From contig JAGAOZ010000002.1 of NCBI GenBank assembly GCA_017623505.1, positions 1 to 32,044 of the forward strand: a stretch of 32,044 nucleotides of DNA. Direction: 5' to 3'. Below the pieces are notes generated by a model that was not told the origin of the DNA, ran no database searches, and worked only from the letters and a program-made list of their open reading frames with translations. How positions within the stretch are numbered: the first letter of the stretch is position 1; each line of letters opens with the position of its first letter. Source of the stretch: Alistipes sp. GTDB lineage: Bacteria; Bacteroidota; Bacteroidia; Bacteroidales; Rikenellaceae. Below, piece after piece: positions 9,149 to 16,205 of this stretch. Made by a program: the position numbers and the translations under genes.

Positions 9149-10726
9149 TTAGTATCGTGTAACCACAATCGGCTCTACGCTATTCTCCGATGACGCTGGA
9201 GCATCAGCCGTATCGGCATTAAAATAGACAGGGATAGTAAACTTAACATTCACAGTCTGACCGTCCTGCTTGCCCGCAGTCCAACGTGGCGATAGCTTTA
9301 TCACACGGATAACCTCATCGGATAGGCGGCTGTCGGGCGTACGATAGACCGTAAAGCGATTCTCATCAATATAGCCCTCCTTATCTACCACAAAACCAAC
9401 TATAACACGACCTGACAAGCCCTCATCAACCCACTCCTTGGGATAACGTAGCTGTGTCATCACCCACATTCTAAATGAGTTCAAGTCGCCACCCTCGAAG
9501 GTCGGCATCACATCTGCCTTGATAAAAGGCAAATCTACGCCTCGGTACTCAATTCGCTCAATACCAGCGTTTCTCACTGCCTTACGCACCTCTTCCACCG
9601 CACCGAGCAGTATCTCATTATCAGCCGTAATAACAACCACATCGGCCTTGTCTTGCGCCTTAATCTCCTTAAACAGAGGTTCCAACTCCTCCACCTTAAC
9701 GCTCTTGCCATTGACTAAGAACTTAACATTGTAGGTGTCGTGGTCGGTTGCCAACTTATCGGCAACGAGGTTTACCTCCACGCGCTTCACATCCTGCTCG
9801 GTAACCGACTCTTCGACAACCGTCACTGCATCGGCCCTCACAGAGCCAAAAGCTAAAATCATCGCTGCCACCACGGGCACCATCGCCAAAAGGCGTACAA
9901 GGGAGCGTTGTCCCTTCTTAAAATCCGTCATCATAATAAACCGTTTTTTAGTGATTTGACTTCTCAACCCACAAGTTATATCCGGATTATAACCAAAGAG
10001 TTGACGGAAAATGATTTGTCTGTATTGCTTGACATCGTAACCTTTTCGTAACACATCGCTGTCGGCTTGCCACTCCTGCACCTGCACCAAGGCATTGCCT
10101 GCATACCACACAAAGGGGTTAAACCAGAACGCACAGCGCAGCAGCTCCATCACAACACGCTCCACGGAGTGGTGGTGCGCCACATGGCTTGCCTCATGAG
10201 CTATGACCTGCTCACGCTCTATGCCTGAGTAGTCATAATTGAGGAATATGGTACGCCAAAACGAGAATGGCTCCTTCACCCTGCGGCTCTCGGCTATGGT
10301 GTAGGCCTCATAAAAGGTAAGCTCTGCACCACGACGCAGACGAGCAATAGTCACCAGTCGCACCACAAATCTCAACAAGTTAAGGGCGACAACCGCCAGA
10401 TAAATGCTCATAAGCACGGTACGTACCACATCCACCGTATCTGTCGCTTCAACAGCAACCTCTGTCGGTGGAGCAGCCTGGGTTGGCACGGTGCTATCCT
10501 CCACGACCTCGCCCTCAAGCTGCATCACCGGCAACTCCATATAGACCGTCTCGGCAGGATATAGCGGTAGCTCCAACATAGGTATCGAGACCGCCAAAAG
10601 GGTAGTCGCAACGAGATAAAACCTCGCCACAGAGTGTGCTACACGTCCCTCCAGCAGCAACCGATATAGTGCATAGAAGAGAGCCGAGCATAGCATCATC
10701 TCGAAAATATATAGCGTAGTAAACAT
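9149..10726 (-). CDS. M56 (BlaR1-type) peptidase with ExbD-like and TonB C-terminal domains
   Basis: Inner-membrane sensor-type metallopeptidase. The 525-residue product has N-terminal membrane segments (about 1-22, 34-52, 103-122). A cytoplasmic M56 zinc site HEASH (177-181) follows, with the expected third ligand in EWQADSD (E218), then a hydrophobic segment (about 278-296). After that, residues about 310-395 (LVNGKSVKVEELEPLF, VVVITADN, GIERIEYR) resemble the ExbD/TolR periplasmic domain. Residues about 405-503 (LRYPKEW, GRVIVGFVVDKEGYI, LSPRWTAGKQDGQ) form a TonB C-terminal domain. It overlaps the repressor stop by 1 base, the usual BlaI-BlaR1 pairing. Inferred role: proteolytic signalling that inactivates the repressor. 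The input signal is unknown; the lack of a penicillin-binding sensor domain argues against beta-lactam sensing. Confidence 0.9.
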   Translation of the reverse strand: MFTTLYIFEMMLCSALFYALYRLLLEGRVAHSVARFYLVATTLLAVSIPMLELPLYPAETVYMELPVMQLEGEVVEDSTVPTQAAPPTEVAVEATDTVDVVRTVLMSIYLAVVALNLLRFVVRLVTIARLRRGAELTFYEAYTIAESRRVKEPFSFWRTIFLNYDYSGIEREQVIAHEASHVAHHHSVERVVMELLRCAFWFNPFVWYAGNALVQVQEWQADSDVLRKGYDVKQYRQIIFRQLFGYNPDITCGLRSQITKKRFIMMTDFKKGQRSLVRLLAMVPVVAAMILAFGSVRADAVTVVEESVTEQDVKRVEVNLVADKLATDHDTYNVKFLVNGKSVKVEELEPLFKEIKAQDKADVVVITADNEILLGAVEEVRKAVRNAGIERIEYRGVDLPFIKADVMPTFEGGDLNSFRMWVMTQLRYPKEWVDEGLSGRVIVGFVVDKEGYIDENRFTVYRTPDSRLSDEVIRVIKLSPRWTAGKQDGQTVNVKFTIPVYFNADTADAPASSENSVEPIVVTRY

Positions 10727-11097
10727 TATTTATCCTCCTTCAGTAGTTTGATTATCTCGTCGGTCTCCTCAACCGATATTCCCTTATTCTCCGAGAGGAA
10801 CGACACCATACGCGATGCCGAGCCTCCGAAAAAGTTATTCAGCACCGATGACATATAGCCTTTCGTATAGCTGTCTTTATCGACAATAGGGTAGTATTCG
10901 TGGCTCTTGCCAAAGGAGCGATGCGACACAAACTCCTTCTTCTCCAAGATTCTAACAATCGTAGACACAGTATTATATGCCGGCTTTGGCTCTGGCAACT
11001 CTGCCAATATATCGTTCACAAATGCCGCCTCACGCTCCCACAAGATTTGCATTATCTCCAACTCGGCACGTGTCAGTTCTTTTGTCTTGTCACTCAT
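10726..11097 (-). CDS. BlaI/MecI family transcriptional repressor
   Basis: Winged-helix repressor of the BlaI/MecI family, 123 residues, the usual length. LTRAELEIMQILWE (8-21) is the first helix region, YNTVSTIVRILEKKEFV (about 41-57) the recognition helix and wing start, and FFGGSASRMVSFLSENKGIS (about 89-108) the dimerisation helices. In staphylococcal BlaI the sensor cleaves an Asn-Phe bond in this last region; here the corresponding stretch reads VSFLSE, so the cleavage site, if any, differs (alignment by eye). The gene sits between the aspartic protease (25-base gap) and the M56 gene (1-base overlap). It probably binds the paired palindromes at 12198-12233 and so controls its own operon. 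Confidence 0.93.
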   Translation of the reverse strand: MSDKTKELTRAELEIMQILWEREAAFVNDILAELPEPKPAYNTVSTIVRILEKKEFVSHRSFGKSHEYYPIVDKDSYTKGYMSSVLNNFFGGSASRMVSFLSENKGISVEETDEIIKLLKEDK

Positions 11098-11122
11098 CGT
11101 CTTACTATATTATCTTTTATTG

Positions 11123-12088
11123 TTACTTCTCGGTGTTAAAATTCTTATTTGGCTTGAGCCATAACTCGCAAGCAGCGAAGTCAAACACCACATCAAACTG
11201 CTCCAGCAAGGCATTGCCTACAATGCCCTCATAGCGAGCATCTGCCATAGCCCCGCCTGTGTTAGCCGACTGACTCGATGCCACGTTATTTAACTCAAAC
11301 CCTGCAATCTCAACCCTTGGGGCAGTAAAGAGATACTCCTCGCTTGAGCCTCCTACACCACCAACCTTATGTGTACGCTTCTCGGCAGAGGACAAAGCAC
11401 TACCTATCGCTACGTGGCTACACAGCTCCACCGAGCCTGGGAAGCCCGTATCAATCATATAGTCGCCACTCACCACAACGCCCTCAGCCACCTCAACAGC
11501 CATCGGTACAAGCATACGCACTTGGCTATTATCCAGCCACTTACACTTAATTTTTATATAGCCATCCGTTGGGAAATCGTCAGGCAGAATGTGTATATAT
11601 CCTTCGTGATAATTAAACGCCACTCGTCGTCCCTTCATAAACTCCATACCAAACATACCGTCAGCCTTGTCGCCAACAATCTTCCTTAGCTCCAAAACCA
11701 ACGCCACCTGCTCCTGCATCTTATGTGCTCCCACTTGGTAGCTCCAGCCACCCATATCAATCCAAGAGGCTTCGACAGAGTTACCTGCACCCTGAACCAT
11801 ACTGCGACGCAGTGTACCACTCGCTGCAAACCGCTCGTCATAGAAGGCTTTATCGAGTACTAAGTTGGTGCTTCCTGCATCGAAAATCATTCGTGCCTTA
11901 ACCGAGTCGCGAATCATCACATCAAACACCAGATGTCTGTCATAGCTGAAAGGAATAGCCCCTTCGGGAAGAGTCGACTCCTCCACAAGTGGGGTAGCTG
12001 CCACAGCCTCGCTCTTTTTAGGGGTGTTCCCACACGCCAAAGCTACAAGAGCCAACATCATCGACGCAACGAGAAATCTGACCTTCAT
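11123..12088 (-). CDS. Lipoprotein aspartic protease (retropepsin-like)
   Basis: Probable exported protease of the pepsin/retropepsin-like clan. The 321-residue product begins with a lipoprotein signal ending LVALAC (C19), so it is expected to be anchored in the periplasm or outer membrane. Two half-sites are visible: MIFDAGSTNLVLD with D70 (DAG rather than the usual DTG/DSG) and YMIDTGFPGSVEL with D213 (canonical DTG). Each is followed by the hydrophobic-Gly turn (DGMFGMEF about 143-150; YEGIVGNALLEQF about 286-298). It is the first gene of the operon with the BlaI-type repressor and M56 sensor, an unusual cargo. Substrate unknown. It could be a processing enzyme for the sensor's periplasmic domain or simply the regulated output; both are inference. 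Confidence 0.85.
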   Translation of the reverse strand: MKVRFLVASMMLALVALACGNTPKKSEAVAATPLVEESTLPEGAIPFSYDRHLVFDVMIRDSVKARMIFDAGSTNLVLDKAFYDERFAASGTLRRSMVQGAGNSVEASWIDMGGWSYQVGAHKMQEQVALVLELRKIVGDKADGMFGMEFMKGRRVAFNYHEGYIHILPDDFPTDGYIKIKCKWLDNSQVRMLVPMAVEVAEGVVVSGDYMIDTGFPGSVELCSHVAIGSALSSAEKRTHKVGGVGGSSEEYLFTAPRVEIAGFELNNVASSQSANTGGAMADARYEGIVGNALLEQFDVVFDFAACELWLKPNKNFNTEK

Positions 12089-12188
12089 AGTAGTAGTTAT
12101 TAATTAGTTTAGCGGAAACGAGCTATACATTATATTAATATAAAAGGGTTACGATGTCTTACAAATAGAATGTATCACTCTCCTGATG

Positions 12189-12220
12189 CAAATATATAAC
12201 TAAACTTTTAGTTTTACAAC
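12189..12220 (-). promoter_or_regulatory. Promoter of the protease-BlaI-M56 operon
   Basis: On the minus strand TATATTTG (12196-12189) matches the -7 consensus, and GTTG (12220-12217) lies 20 bases upstream as a -33 box. The leader to the ATG at 12088 would be roughly 95 bases. Confidence 0.6.
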
Positions 12221-12233
12221 TAAATCTTTAGTT
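12198..12233. promoter_or_regulatory. Tandem 16-bp operators, probable BlaI-type repressor sites
   Basis: Two perfect palindromes, AACTAAA-ct-TTTAGTT (12198-12213) and AACTAAA-tc-TTTAGTT (12218-12233), have centres exactly 20 bp apart, two helical turns. The first fills the spacer between -33 and -7 of the operon promoter and the second covers the -33 box, so bound repressor would block transcription. Paired palindromes in the promoter are the normal arrangement for BlaI/MecI; the assignment to this repressor is inference. Confidence 0.75.
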
Positions 12234-12293
12234 TATTTTCAATTAATTTTAATTACTATATACAAGTATATAGTAAAAAGTAGGGTAGCGGCC

Positions 12294-12332
12294 ACAAAAA
12301 AAGGCTAACCGACTGCTCGATTAGCCCAAAAG
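12294..12332 (-). terminator. Terminator of the TIR gene; direct repeat copy A
   Basis: GGCTAA (12303-12308) pairs with TTAGCC (12321-12326), with an inner CGA/TCG pairing. On the minus strand it is followed by seven Ts (12302-12296). The 24-base hairpin is identical to the one at 13981-14004, and similarity continues about 30 bases to the left (TAAAAAGTA and CACAAAAAAA are shared). Confidence 0.85.
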
Positions 12333-12378
12333 ATTAGCATAATTCAAAATTCAAGCTTCGCAATTCAAAATTCTATAA

Positions 12379-12545
12379 CGTCATTGCGAGCGGTTGCATC
12401 CATAACGCTTGCTGATACGAAATCAGCTTCTATGCAACGGCGTGGCAATCTACCTCTTATCAGTCGGCTGTGCTGATACGCAATCCGCCACATTATACTA
12501 TAAGGTAGATTCCCTTCGCTTGGCTATGCCAATCGGGGAATGACG
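12379..12545. repeat. MITE-like dispersed repeat, copy 2
   Basis: A 167-bp element bounded by CGTCATT and its inverse AATGACG. The right third read backwards (CGTCATTCCCCGATTGGCA, then GGGAATCTACCT) resembles the left part read forwards (CGTCATTGCGAG, then TGGCAATCTACCT), so the element is a long imperfect inverted repeat. Inner hairpins are GTTGCAT/ATGCAAC and GCTGAT/ATCAGC. It lies between the TIR gene and its terminator and is homologous to 144-354. Just left of it, AATTCAAAATTC occurs twice (12341 and 12362). Confidence 0.75.
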
Positions 12546-12576
12546 ACGTATTTACCTACAAATTCAACTACAACAC

Positions 12577-13887
12577 TTAATATACTACTCCTGTTCCGCT
12601 ACAAGATGAGCACATAACATAATCATCTCCTTTTTCTATCGTTCCTTGACCATCACAGTATTCACAAGTTGGCATAGCTGATAATTGATTTTCAATAAGG
12701 GCTACATAATTTTCACGCTCACCAAGAATCTGCATATAATCATATACCCAATGTATGTCCGTAGATACAAACCACTTGTAATAATCTCCATTTGAATTAC
12801 TAAAAGCCTCTAGAACCAACCAATAATTATCTCTTCTATATAATACATAGGTATATGGAAAAACTTCTACTTCTGTTACTTTAGTAAACTTTAAATCTTC
12901 TGTTATCCAGTCATTATCAATAGGATCTGAACGATAGTTTTCTCCGCTATCAACCACTAATAAGTAAACACCATATCTTCCACCATATAATGAAATATAC
13001 TGTATTTTGGACTGCCCAAATACATTAGTATCTAAATTTTTTCCATTACAAGTTAATTTTGCAATAAATTGTAACCTAAGTGAGTGTACAGTACCATCTA
13101 AACTTTCCAACTCATCCGTGAGTGGTATAAGTTGAAACTTCCTATTATATTCTCCAAAAACATCCCAGGACTGCGGAATATATTCACAAGCCTCTTCAAA
13201 CATAAAAGTCTCTATCAAATCTTGGATATCAACTCTTTCAGAGACAGGTAGCTCATTTTGACGTTCAAATTCATCTATTATAATCTGCTTCTTCGCAGCT
13301 AACTCACTTTCATCTTGTTCAATAATAACATCTGTGTATTCTTCTCTCTCAACTTTTTCAGGTTTCTCTTTTCCAAAATTACCTATAAAAAGTGTTAATG
13401 TTACAATTAGCAATACGGCTACTACAATAAAAAAGTATTTGTATTTACTTCGTTTATGTAAAAATCTTTTCTTTAATGTTTCATAGAAATCGTTAAAGTG
13501 ATATCTATTATACGCTGGACCGTTCTTTTTTATAACATCGACAATATCTAAAGGAAGGCCATCAGGAAAACCTGCAACCCCCGACAAAAAGACTGGAATA
13601 ATATTTTTATTATATTTTAATGCATGAGCCAACTCACATCTAAGCCAATCCTTTTTAGGATCAAATGTCGCATCTAAAGTCCTATCAAAAGCATGTTCAT
13701 CAACAATTAATATAAAATCTTTACATTGTTGTATCCTTTCGAGTAATTGGACGTTGAAATCCCCGCTACTCAATGTATCAATATCAAAACTGACTTTGTA
13801 GCCATCACGAACAAGAAGGTCGTATAGATGTTTAGCCGTATCATATCCTCCTTCTCGTCTGTAACTTATAAAAATATCATATTTCAT
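12577..13887 (-). CDS. TIR domain protein with membrane helix and C-terminal CxxCxGxG zinc motif pair
   Basis: 436 residues. The N-terminal TIR domain (about 1-145) shows YDIFISYRREGG (3-14), FDIDTLSSGDF (34-44), ILIVDEHAF (59-67) and DWLRCELAHAL (80-90). E85 in the WxxxE position is the expected catalytic glutamate of NAD-cleaving TIR domains, and IIPVF (96-100) follows. One membrane segment covers about 150-169. A charged linker and an unrecognised domain (about 185-400) come next. The tail has two DnaJ-like zinc motifs, CEYCDGQG (C408, C411) and CSSCSGTG (C426, C429). The gene is visibly richer in A+T than its neighbours, which suggests transfer. It could be an anti-phage or cell-death effector, but no known defence partner gene (such as a Thoeris ThsA) is adjacent, so function is not assigned. 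Confidence 0.88.
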   Translation of the reverse strand: MKYDIFISYRREGGYDTAKHLYDLLVRDGYKVSFDIDTLSSGDFNVQLLERIQQCKDFILIVDEHAFDRTLDATFDPKKDWLRCELAHALKYNKNIIPVFLSGVAGFPDGLPLDIVDVIKKNGPAYNRYHFNDFYETLKKRFLHKRSKYKYFFIVVAVLLIVTLTLFIGNFGKEKPEKVEREEYTDVIIEQDESELAAKKQIIIDEFERQNELPVSERVDIQDLIETFMFEEACEYIPQSWDVFGEYNRKFQLIPLTDELESLDGTVHSLRLQFIAKLTCNGKNLDTNVFGQSKIQYISLYGGRYGVYLLVVDSGENYRSDPIDNDWITEDLKFTKVTEVEVFPYTYVLYRRDNYWLVLEAFSNSNGDYYKWFVSTDIHWVYDYMQILGERENYVALIENQLSAMPTCEYCDGQGTIEKGDDYVMCSSCSGTGVVY

Positions 13888-13905
13888 AACAATACATAAT
13901 TTTTA

Positions 13906-13913
13906 CAAATATA
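13906..13913 (-). promoter_or_regulatory. Candidate -7 element of the TIR gene
   Basis: TATATTTG on the minus strand (13913-13906) lies 18 bases before the start codon. No TTTG is present at -33, so the promoter may be weak or dependent on an activator. Confidence 0.4.
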
Positions 13914-13970
13914 GCATAAAAATATTATTATTTATACATTATTATATATTAAAAAGTAAGATTTGCGAGC

Positions 13971-14010
13971 ACAAAAAAAAGGCTAACCGACTGCTCGATT
14001 AGCCCAAAAA
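13971..14010 (-). terminator. Terminator of phosphoglucomutase gene; direct repeat copy B
   Basis: GGCTAA (13981-13986) and TTAGCC (13999-14004) form the hairpin, and eight Ts follow on the minus strand (13980-13973). It is identical in the 24-base hairpin to copy A at 12303-12326 and in the same orientation. Confidence 0.85.
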
Positions 14011-14024
14011 AACATTACCTATTA

Positions 14025-14107
14025 TAGGGAAGTTAAGGAATTTAAGGAGTTTAAGGAAAAACCCTAATTCACTAAACTCACTAAATTCACTAAATTCACT
14101 AAACTCC
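14025..14107. repeat. 9-bp tandem repeats downstream of phosphoglucomutase
   Basis: TTAAGGAAT-type units (about three, from 14031) are followed by CACTAAATT-type units (four, about 14069-14104), all with a 9-base period. The last unit runs into CTCCTTAAAC, which is roughly the inverse of the first series, so a hairpin is possible. The repeats end just after the stop of the gene on the minus strand. Confidence 0.65.
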
Positions 14108-14115
14108 TTAAACCT

Positions 14116-15861
14116 CTACAACAAATTAAGCTCTCCCTTAATTCGCTCAATCTTCGCATCCAACTGAGCCTCCACAGCATCGTACTCCTCGACAGATGCC
14201 AATGGCTCCTTAACACCGAAGTAGAACTTAATCTTAGGCTCGGTGCCCGATGGACGTACCGATACGATAGTACCGTCGGCAGTAACCCACTGCAATACGT
14301 TGCTTGAGTCCTGCTCGATAGCCGTCTTCTCGCCTGTGAGCACATTGAGCTCCTCCAACGATTTGAAATCACGTACGGTAACAACCTGTGAGCCAGCCAA
14401 CTCCTTAGGAGGGTTAGCTCGGAAATCAACCATCATACGCTGAATCTCCTCTGCTCCATCCTTGCCCTTACGAACAACAGACACCAAAGACTCGCGGAAG
14501 AAGCCATACTTAACGTAGAGCTGCTGCAACCACTCATAAAGCGTCAAGCCCATAGTATCCTTTGCCCAAGCGGCAGCCTCAGCAGCCAAAGCACAAGCCG
14601 ACACAGCATCCTTATCGCGTACGTAGTCGCCCGCAAGGTAGCCAAAGCTCTCCTCGCCACCACCAATATACTTTGTCACGCCCTCATTCTGGCGGATAAT
14701 CTTTGCGATATACTTGAAGCCCGTCAGACAGTCGTAACACTTAACACCGAAGTGCTCAGCAACGACGTTAGGCATGGTAGAGGTAACGATAGTCTTCACG
14801 ATATACTGCTTGCCATCCAAGTCGCCACGCTCAGCCCAACGAGTAAGCTGGTAGATAACCAAGAGGGTAAGTGTCTGATTACCATTCAGCAACACATAGT
14901 CGCCCTTACCTGTACGCAGAGCCAAGCCCAAGCGGTCAGAGTCGGGGTCGGTAGCCATCACAAGGTCTGCTCCTGCCTTACGACCCAGCTCCATAGCCGC
15001 AGCCATAGTCTTACGCTCCTCAGGGTTTGGAGAGTCTACGGTTGGGAAGTTACCGTCGATAACTGCCTGCTCCTTAACCATCTCTACGTTGGTAAAACCA
15101 AAGTTCTTGAGTGACGCAGGCACCAAACGCATACCGGCACCGTGGAGTGGGGTATAGACAATCTTCATATCGTGGAACTTAGCCACACTCTCAGGTGAGA
15201 GCTGAATATCCTTCTTGATGCGGTCAAGGTAAATCTTATCGAACTCCTCTCCGAGGATAGAGATGTTCTCAGGATTCAAGCCTGTCAAGACCTGCTTGTT
15301 CTCGGTAATCTTTGCCACCTCGTCGATGATATTCACATCGTGTGGAGAGGTAACCTGTGAGCCATCGGTCCAATAAGCCTTGTAGCCATTGTACTCCTTA
15401 GGGTTGTGCGATGCAGTGATAACAACTCCCGAATGGAGTCCCAACTCGCGAATAGCGAAGCTGAGCTCAGGTGTTGGACGCAAATCATCGAACAGATACA
15501 CCTTAAATCCGTTAGAGGCAAAGATGTCTGCTACACGCTCTGCAAACATACGTGAATTGTTACGACTATCGTGTGCCACAGCAACCTTCACCTGCTCACC
15601 CTCAAAATTCTTCTTTAGGTAGTTTGCAAGTCCCTGAGTTGCAGCGCCAACAGTGTAGATGTTCATACGATTAGTACCCACACCCATTATACCGCGCAAA
15701 CCGCCGGTACCAAACTCCAAATCCTTATAGAAGCTCTCAGTAAGCTCCTTTAAGTCGCTATCCATCAACAATTTAACCTGTTGCTTAGTAGCTTCATCAT
15801 AATCGCCATCAAGCCATTTCTGGGCTTTAGACATCACCAACTGTTCTAATTCGTTTGCCAT
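14116..15861 (-). CDS. Phosphoglucomutase/phosphomannomutase (alpha-D-phosphohexomutase)
   Basis: Interconverts hexose 1- and 6-phosphates, linking glycolysis with sugar-nucleotide and polysaccharide synthesis. The 581-residue product carries all four family motifs: phosphoserine loop TASHNPKEYNGYK (149-161, S151), metal site ATDPDSDRLG (303-312; D305, D307, D309), sugar-binding GGEESFGYL (401-409) and phosphate-binding RPSGTEPKIKFYF near 540. The length and motif spelling fit the PgcA-like group of bacterial phosphoglucomutases; glucose versus mannose preference cannot be decided by eye. It diverges from dnaA across 344 bases and ends at a repeated terminator hairpin. Confidence 0.95.
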   Translation of the reverse strand: MANELEQLVMSKAQKWLDGDYDEATKQQVKLLMDSDLKELTESFYKDLEFGTGGLRGIMGVGTNRMNIYTVGAATQGLANYLKKNFEGEQVKVAVAHDSRNNSRMFAERVADIFASNGFKVYLFDDLRPTPELSFAIRELGLHSGVVITASHNPKEYNGYKAYWTDGSQVTSPHDVNIIDEVAKITENKQVLTGLNPENISILGEEFDKIYLDRIKKDIQLSPESVAKFHDMKIVYTPLHGAGMRLVPASLKNFGFTNVEMVKEQAVIDGNFPTVDSPNPEERKTMAAAMELGRKAGADLVMATDPDSDRLGLALRTGKGDYVLLNGNQTLTLLVIYQLTRWAERGDLDGKQYIVKTIVTSTMPNVVAEHFGVKCYDCLTGFKYIAKIIRQNEGVTKYIGGGEESFGYLAGDYVRDKDAVSACALAAEAAAWAKDTMGLTLYEWLQQLYVKYGFFRESLVSVVRKGKDGAEEIQRMMVDFRANPPKELAGSQVVTVRDFKSLEELNVLTGEKTAIEQDSSNVLQWVTADGTIVSVRPSGTEPKIKFYFGVKEPLASVEEYDAVEAQLDAKIERIKGELNLL

Positions 15862-16040
15862 TTTACTTATAAGTTTTAGTTATAACACATTTATCTATTA
15901 TTCGAAGTTTCTATATCAAAAAATCTCGGTTTCAGCTCTTATATTCACTATCAGCGAGTTATAAATCCACCCCTCAAAAAACCTTAAATCTCTATATATA
16001 AAAAAAGATAAAAAACAAGTGTTTTTGAGATTTATTTTAA

Positions 16041-16070
16041 CAAATTTATTCACAACTTTGTACTGTCAAA
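16041..16070 (-). promoter_or_regulatory. Candidate promoter of phosphoglucomutase
   Basis: On the minus strand TAAATTTG (16048-16041) and TTTG (16070-16067) are 18 bases apart, slightly short of the usual 19-21. The leader would be about 170 bases. Confidence 0.35.
16046..16054 (+). promoter_or_regulatory. Single DnaA-box-like site upstream of dnaA
   Basis: TTATTCACA fits the general DnaA box TTATNCACA and lies 152 bases before dnaA, where an autoregulatory site would be expected. Only one such site was found, so this is not evidence of an origin. Confidence 0.3.
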
Positions 16071-16205
16071 GAAAACGAATCCGAGACAAGTCTTTTATCC
16101 CTGGTCCTCTCCCTACCCAAAAGAGAGCGGAGAGTAAAACTTGTGCTAAAGGTAAGCTTTTTTTGGCAGATATACAACTTTTATACCCAGAACTTTTAGA
16201 TAAAT

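Noticed and set aside
9149-11097. Beta-lactam resistance operon (blaR1-blaI)
   Set aside because: The sensor has ExbD-like and TonB domains instead of a penicillin-binding domain, and no beta-lactamase gene is present.
12577-13887. Thoeris anti-phage system
   Set aside because: Only a TIR protein is present; there is no ThsA-type NADase partner, and the membrane and zinc parts do not fit ThsB.
15862-16205. Replication origin beside dnaA
   Set aside because: Only one DnaA-box-like site was found and no dnaN or origin-type box cluster; being next to dnaA is not enough in this phylum.
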